Below, in pieces: positions 59,392 to 64,000 of a stretch of 64,000 nt of DNA. How positions within the stretch are numbered: position 1 is the first letter of the stretch; each line of letters begins with the position of its first letter. Where the stretch lies: NCBI RefSeq assembly GCF_007992435.1, contig NZ_BKAG01000013.1:94068-158067 (forward strand). The letters run 5' to 3'. A program made the translations under genes and the position numbers. The notes below the pieces were generated by a model that was given only the letters and a program-made list of their open reading frames with translations, had not been told where the DNA came from and ran no database searches. Source of the stretch: Prosthecobacter gellanilyticus. Its GTDB lineage: Bacteria; Verrucomicrobiota; Verrucomicrobiia; Verrucomicrobiales; Verrucomicrobiaceae.

Positions 59392-59947
59392 CAGCGAGTT
59401 CGCGGGTGATGCATTCGCGCAGCATGCCGAGCGCGCGGTATTGCAGTTGATAAACGGCACCAGTCGTTGTCTTCAATTCCTCGGCCAGTGCCGGTGCCTT
59501 GCTGCCGTCTAGCAATGAACGCACGACATGACGGATGCGGTCTGGGAGCTTGGTGATGCAGGAGAGCATGGCTTGAAGCTGCTCGGACTTCGTTTCAGCG
59601 GCAGCGCCTTCCAGCTCACCTTGAAGCAGGTTCGAAGCTTCACGGCGAAAGGTCTCCAAATTCACCACACGGCGGTTCGTCTGCTCGAAGAATCGTAACA
59701 GTTTGTTGCGGGCGATGCCACGCAGCCAGGCACCAAAGTCCTCGCCACGGCGAAAGGTATTCAGATTGCGATAAGCAGCGATAAAGGTCTCCTGGGCGAG
59801 ATCATCCGCATCATCCAGATGAAAAAGCTGGCTGCCCAGGTAGGTCCGCAGCCCTGGCCCGTAGGCCCGCACGATCACCAGAAACGCGTCCGACTGCCCG
59901 CGCAGGACGTGATCGAGGGTGGCATGGAGCTGGTCGGATTCGAGCAT
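59381..59947 (-). CDS. ECF-type RNA polymerase sigma factor
   Basis: A 188-residue sigma-70 family protein. Region 2 contains YLGSQLFHLDDADDLAQETFIAAYRNLNTFRRGEDFGAWLRGIARNKLLRFF. Region 4 is the C-terminal TKLPDRIRHVVRSLLDGSKAPALAEELKTTTGAVYQLQYRALGMLRECI helix-turn-helix. This is the ECF form common before FecR-LamG genes in Planctomycetes/Verrucomicrobia. The ATG at 59947 (MLESDQ) is preferred; an ATG at 59995 adds 16 residues. It is divergent from the GH10-like gene at 60080, and its stop lies inside the next gene. Confidence 0.88.
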   Translation of the reverse strand: MLESDQLHATLDHVLRGQSDAFLVIVRAYGPGLRTYLGSQLFHLDDADDLAQETFIAAYRNLNTFRRGEDFGAWLRGIARNKLLRFFEQTNRRVVNLETFRREASNLLQGELEGAAAETKSEQLQAMLSCITKLPDRIRHVVRSLLDGSKAPALAEELKTTTGAVYQLQYRALGMLRECITRELADEH

Positions 59948-60079
59948 TCGCACTCCAGTTTCGCCCTCACGGGCAGTTCTCACAGAAAAAATCACAGAAT
60001 CTTGGTGAGATTTCAGAACCCGGCCGAAACTGATTCACTTTCAGTCAGGAAAACTCAGGTCCACCAACCGCCCCACTTC

Positions 60080-61879
60080 ATGAAGCTCACCTCACTGGTT
60101 CTCGGCATCCTCATGGCCGCCATCGCGCTCACAGGCCAATCCGCTGACCTCACCGAGGCGGTGAAGTTACCCGCCGGTGGACGCGATCTGCTGGCGCCGG
60201 ATGCTGGACAACCACTTCTGCCGAAGGAGCCTGGTCAGGCGACATCTGAGAAGATGACCGTCAGCGATGCACCATGGACTTCCTTCTGGCGTTTTGAAAT
60301 CCTCAAGCGCCCTGCCAACACCTGGAGCGTGCAATTGACCGCGAAGATCGGAGAGGCCATCGCCAAGGGAGACAAGTGCCTGCTGCTGCTCTATGTGCGG
60401 GCGACCGAGGGCAAGGCCTCAGGCTCCGCGAATGTGGAGGTGGCTCGTCCACCGGAGTATCCGAAGTTAGGCAGCACGCAGTTTCGTGTCGGCACGAAGT
60501 GGGAGCCGGTGCTCCTGCCCTTCACCGCTAGTCAGGAGGGGCCACAGGGCTTGAGTGCCATCGCCATTCATCTGGGCGGTGAGGTGCAAAAGGTGGAGAT
60601 CGGTGGACTACGGCTGCTGAACTACGGGCAGGACTTCCCTGCGGAGAAACTGCCCCAACCTCGCTTCACCTATGAAGGACGTGAGCCAGATGCGCCGTGG
60701 CGCAAGGCGGCCCAGGCGCGTATCGAAAAGCATCGCAAAGGCGACTTTGAAATCGCTGTGGTAGATGCGGAAGGAAAGCCGGTGACGGATGCGGAGGTGC
60801 GCGTCATGCTCAAACGGCATGCCTTTGGTTTTGGTTCGGCGGTCACGGCGAAGATGCTCAATGACACCTCGCCAGATGGAGATCGCTACCGCGCCATCGT
60901 GGAGGAGTGTTTCAGCCGCGTGGTGTTTGAGAACGATCTGAAGCCCGGCCCCTGGGAGGCGTCCAAAGATCCGAACACGACGGGTGCGTATCGAAAAGTG
61001 TGGCTCGACAAGTCCCTGCAATGGCTGACCGAGCGCAAGATCCAGACACGTGGCCACTACCTGTGCTGGGCACCCTTTGAACCATGGTCCGAGAAGCTGA
61101 AGGACAACCCGCAGGCCATCCGCGAGAAGGTGCTGACCTACATGCGCGAGATCACCCCTGCCATAGGTGATCAGGTGTGCGAGTGGGATGCGCTGAATCA
61201 TCCCGCAGGCTGGGAGGCTGGCAACTGCATCGACACTATCCTGGGAGGTGAGTTCTATGCGGAGGTCTTCCGCGAGGCTCGGAAGCTGACCAAGTTGCCG
61301 CTGTGGATCAATGAAGACCAAGTCTTCCGTCCAGGCCGCCAGCAGGAAGAGTATTTCCAGATCATCGAGAAGCTCATCGCCTCAGGCATCAAGCCAGATG
61401 GCATCGGCAATCAGGCGCATTTTCATAGCAGCTTCCTGCCATCGCCTCAGGAGATGCTGGCGAACTCGGATCGCTTCGCCGCGTTGGTGCCAGCCCTACA
61501 GATCACCGAGTTTGATGTAAACACGAACGGCGATGAAAAGCTGGCTGCAGACTATACACGCGACCTGCTCATCACCACCTTCAGCCATCCGGCGTATACT
61601 GGCTTTGTGATGTGGGGCTTCTGGGAAGGTGCTCACTGGAAGCCTGAGACAGCCCTTTGGCGGAAGGACTGGAGTGAGAAGCCTGCCGCGAAGGTCTGGC
61701 GTGATCTGGTGTTAGGCCAGTGGCACACGGAAGAGCGTTTGCAGACCGATGCGAAGGGAGTGGCGAAGCTGCGCGGATTCTATGGGCAGTATGAGGTGCA
61801 GGTGAAGGGGCAGAAGCTTTCGGCGGATCTGAGCAAGGCGGGGCAAGGTCCGGTGAAAATCGTGGTCAAAGGGCCCTAA
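60080..61879 (+). CDS. GH10-like (endo-1,4-beta-xylanase family) secreted protein
   Basis: A 599-residue protein with a signal peptide (MKLTSLVLGILMAAIALTGQSA). A CBM-like beta-sandwich region (about 45-200: APWTSFWRFEILKRP) is followed by a short beta linker domain. A GH10-type barrel (about 260-540) has NDTSPDGDRYRAIVEECFSRVVFENDLKPGPWE, LTERKIQTRGHYLCWAPFEPW, and the nucleophile Glu477 in QITEFDVNTNG. Where GH10 enzymes have the acid/base Glu (VNE), the protein has DALNHPAG (His374). The barrel is otherwise recognisable. The PSCyt1/DUF1549 gene follows on the same strand. Substrate unknown. Confidence 0.82.
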   Translation: MKLTSLVLGILMAAIALTGQSADLTEAVKLPAGGRDLLAPDAGQPLLPKEPGQATSEKMTVSDAPWTSFWRFEILKRPANTWSVQLTAKIGEAIAKGDKCLLLLYVRATEGKASGSANVEVARPPEYPKLGSTQFRVGTKWEPVLLPFTASQEGPQGLSAIAIHLGGEVQKVEIGGLRLLNYGQDFPAEKLPQPRFTYEGREPDAPWRKAAQARIEKHRKGDFEIAVVDAEGKPVTDAEVRVMLKRHAFGFGSAVTAKMLNDTSPDGDRYRAIVEECFSRVVFENDLKPGPWEASKDPNTTGAYRKVWLDKSLQWLTERKIQTRGHYLCWAPFEPWSEKLKDNPQAIREKVLTYMREITPAIGDQVCEWDALNHPAGWEAGNCIDTILGGEFYAEVFREARKLTKLPLWINEDQVFRPGRQQEEYFQIIEKLIASGIKPDGIGNQAHFHSSFLPSPQEMLANSDRFAALVPALQITEFDVNTNGDEKLAADYTRDLLITTFSHPAYTGFVMWGFWEGAHWKPETALWRKDWSEKPAAKVWRDLVLGQWHTEERLQTDAKGVAKLRGFYGQYEVQVKGQKLSADLSKAGQGPVKIVVKGP

Positions 61880-61955
61880 CGGGTCATCTGAGCCTGCTGC
61901 CCCTCTTTCGTCCCTTCCGGGACTTTGGCTCACAAGATGGTGGTGCGCCTTCATT

Positions 61956-62000
61956 CTCACGGCTGAAGCCGTGAGCTATTTCCTTTCGCCTCTCCGAGGC
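61956..62000. repeat. two adjacent short palindromes after the GH10-like gene
   Basis: CTCACGGC-TGAA-GCCGTGAG (61956-61975, 8-bp stem) is followed by GCCTC-TCC-GAGGC (61988-62000). There is no U-tract, so this is more likely a dispersed REP-type repeat than an intrinsic terminator, but it could help end the GH10-like transcript. Confidence 0.55.
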
Positions 62001-62073
62001 TTCGGACGGCTCATCCCAAGATAGTTTAGATTTTTTGTGAGATTTGAGCTCGAGTCCGAAATGAGGGGAAAGC

Positions 62074-64000
62074 ATGTTTCTTCGTTCGCTTGTCCTCAGC
62101 CTCCTTTCCCTGCCCGCTTTGGTTGCGGCGGTGGAGCCCGTGTCGTTTAACCGGGATATCCGACCGATCATGTCGGACACGTGTTTTCACTGTCATGGGT
62201 TTGATCCGAAGTCTCGGGAAGCAGGGCTGAGACTGGATGTGCGGGAGGATGCGATCAAGGAGACGTCAGAAGGAACCATCGGCATTGTTCCGGGAGATCC
62301 GGACAAGAGCGCGATCATCCAGCGGTTGTTCGATGATGAAGATCCGATGCCGCCAAAGAAGTCTCACAAGACGCTGACAGCGGAGCAGAAGGAGCTGTTC
62401 CGACGCTGGGTGGCGGAGGGAGCGGTGTATGAGAAGCATTGGGCGTTTGTGCCGCCCAAAACTCCTGATTCCGGATTCCTCAATCCTGATTCAAATCCGA
62501 TCGATCAGTTTATTCAGCAGCGGCTGGCAAAGGAGGGATTAAAGCCATCTCCACGCGCAGATGCAGCCACGTTGATCCGGCGAGTATCACTGGATCTTAC
62601 GGGGTTGCCACCATCATCGGAAGATCTGGCGATGGCATCTGGAGAGCTGACAAGCCAACAGTATGACAAGATCGTGAGCGGCCTGTTGGGCAGCAAACAC
62701 TACGGTGAACGCTGGGGGCGGTGGTGGCTGGACCAGGCGAGGTATGCGGATTCGAATGGTTACTCCATCGATGCGCCGAGGCAGATGTGGAAGTATCGGG
62801 ACTGGGTGATCGAGGCGCTGAACAAGGACATGCCGTTTGACAGGTTCACGATCGAGCAACTAGCGGGCGACTTGCTGCCAAAGGCCACGGAGAGCCAGAA
62901 GATCGCCACGGGGTTTCACCGCAACACGCAGATCAATGAAGAGGGTGGCATCGACAAGGAGCAGTTCCGCATCGAGAGCGTGTTTGATCGTGTGGCGACG
63001 ACGGGGACGGTGTGGCTCGGCCTGACGATCGGTTGTGCGCAGTGCCATGATCACAAGTTTGATCCCATCGAGCACAAGGAATACTACCAGTTCTTTGCCT
63101 TCCTGAACAGCCAGGAGGAACCGGTGATGAAGGTCACAGACCCCAAGGTGGATGTGGTGGGACTGAAGGCGCAGTTCAAAGAACTGAACTCCCGGCTGCA
63201 AACCCTGGTGACGGCGCGCCATGGCGAGCTGGATGAGTGGGAGAAGGGGATGAAGGCTGACTACCGTCGCAAGCTTTCGTCCAACATCCGGAAGATTCTG
63301 GCCAAATCGGCTAACAAACGATCACTTGCCGATGATCTCGATCTCTTCGCCCTCATTGCGGAGCCGGGTGATGAACTGCTGGTCTTGATTGATCGCCGGA
63401 AGGAACTGGACAACAAGCTGAACAAAGGCCCCACGACGCTGGTGATGCAGGAGCTGGCCAAGCCCAGGAAGACGAACATCTTTATCAAAGGTGATTTCAC
63501 CCGACCAGATGCGGAGGTGACGCCGGGTACACCCAAAGTGCTGCACGCGCTACCGGTCGCGAAGGGGCGCCAGCCGAACCGTCTGGATCTGGCGAAGTGG
63601 ATCATGAGCCCGGAGAATCCACTGACAGCACGCGTGATCGTGAATCGCGTGTGGCAGCAGTACTTCGGGCGCGGGATTGTGGAGACGGATAATGACTTTG
63701 GATCGCAAGGCACACCGCCGAGCCATCCGGAACTGCTCGACTGGCTGGCGATGGAGTTTGTGAAGCAGAAGTGGAGCCTGAAGGCGCTGCATCGGATCAT
63801 CGTGACCTCGCAGACCTACCAGCAGAGCAGCGCGAACCGGCCTGATCTACGGGAGAAAGATCCGCAGAACTATCTGTTGGGCCGGCAGACAAGGCTGCGG
63901 CTGGATGCGGAGATCGTGCGGGATGTGTGCCTTTCCAGCAGCGGGCTGCTTTCCGAGAAGATCGGCGGGCCGTCGGTGTTCCCGCCGATTCCAGACGGTG
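62074..64000 (+). CDS. PSCyt1/DUF1549/DUF1553 planctomycete-type cytochrome c domain protein (cut by window edge)
   Basis: The first ~642 residues of a larger gene that runs off the right edge. The ATG at 62074 has a GAGGGG Shine-Dalgarno-like element a few bases upstream. A signal peptide ([22 protein letters not shown]) is followed by the PSCyt1 domain with a CxxCH heme site (Cys37, Cys40, His41: DTCFHCHG). DUF1549 (about 140-350: [21 protein letters not shown]) follows, and the start of DUF1553 appears after about residue 480 ([27 protein letters not shown]). Such proteins are typical of Planctomycetes and Verrucomicrobia; likely periplasmic, often linked to sulfated polysaccharide use. 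Confidence 0.9.
   Translation, partial: MFLRSLVLSLLSLPALVAAVEPVSFNRDIRPIMSDTCFHCHGFDPKSREAGLRLDVREDAIKETSEGTIGIVPGDPDKSAIIQRLFDDEDPMPPKKSHKTLTAEQKELFRRWVAEGAVYEKHWAFVPPKTPDSGFLNPDSNPIDQFIQQRLAKEGLKPSPRADAATLIRRVSLDLTGLPPSSEDLAMASGELTSQQYDKIVSGLLGSKHYGERWGRWWLDQARYADSNGYSIDAPRQMWKYRDWVIEALNKDMPFDRFTIEQLAGDLLPKATESQKIATGFHRNTQINEEGGIDKEQFRIESVFDRVATTGTVWLGLTIGCAQCHDHKFDPIEHKEYYQFFAFLNSQEEPVMKVTDPKVDVVGLKAQFKELNSRLQTLVTARHGELDEWEKGMKADYRRKLSSNIRKILAKSANKRSLADDLDLFALIAEPGDELLVLIDRRKELDNKLNKGPTTLVMQELAKPRKTNIFIKGDFTRPDAEVTPGTPKVLHALPVAKGRQPNRLDLAKWIMSPENPLTARVIVNRVWQQYFGRGIVETDNDFGSQGTPPSHPELLDWLAMEFVKQKWSLKALHRIIVTSQTYQQSSANRPDLREKDPQNYLLGRQTRLRLDAEIVRDVCLSSSGLLSEKIGGPSVFPPIPDG

Noticed and set aside
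1..64000. Frequent GTTAGGC/GCCTAAC heptamers (13 seen by eye), as a possible uptake or binding motif
   Set aside because: About eight are expected by base composition, and the positions show no pattern; the excess is not convincing.

Overview
The window is a chromosomal segment from a Gram-negative bacterium that most resembles Verrucomicrobiota (Verrucomicrobiae, perhaps a Prosthecobacter relative). The evidence is a Planctomycetes/Verrucomicrobia-type CxxCH-DUF1549 protein at the right edge, a Tat-exported Gfo/Idh oxidoreductase, NIPSNAP proteins, a sigma factor overlapping a FecR-LamG gene, DUF5069, a large MoxR/Bat operon with a DUF4175-like giant, and LpxI for lipid A synthesis. This is inferred from gene families; there is no rRNA in the window. 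Hand-counted lines of core genes are about 60% G+C, against roughly 43-52% in one island.

Left part (1-15200): an HrpB-type helicase (cut by the edge), an EamA exporter, a thioesterase coupled to rpiB, a nitroreductase, tag, rlmN, an AhpD-like protein, a methyltransferase, AraC and LysR regulators, two cupins, an Asp/Asn-hydroxylase-like protein, DUF5069 and an SDR. Next come a degenerate receiver-domain protein and a tightly coupled ExbB-ExbD-TonB-like-zinc-ribbon operon.

15200-18400: a low-GC island at the 3' end of dhaL. It holds a two-gene module (ParA-type ATPase plus AlbA_2/Schlafen-HATPase-like protein) and is bracketed by two 138-bp direct copies of the dhaL 3' end, 89% identical. 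It is the best candidate here for an undescribed accessory system.

18400-23800: an AGE epimerase, aroE, lpxI, a Sel1-repeat protein, a strong terminator and tRNA-Ala(GGC).

23800-38400: one long minus-strand operon: MoxR - four-helix-bundle protein - DUF58 - BatA - DUF4175-like - VWA/GATase-like - caspase/C13-like pseudo-peptidase - membrane protein - squalene/phytoene synthase - aat. The four-helix-bundle gene sits between 31-bp inverted repeats. Related ATGACGAA-type 30-mers occur in two other gene junctions of the same operon, which suggests a small repeat-based element.

38400-64000: speA, a Gfo/Idh oxidoreductase, NIPSNAP, an O-antigen-ligase-like protein, a SulP transporter with a coupled TPM-domain protein, palindromic repeats, dxs-xseB, tcdA, a PBP2-like transpeptidase, DUF6941, an ACT protein, two overlapping amidohydrolase-like genes, the sigma/FecR-LamG pair, a GH10-like protein lacking the usual acid/base Glu, and the edge-truncated PSCyt1/DUF1549 protein. 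All calls rest on reading the sequence and on remembered family motifs; no database search was run.
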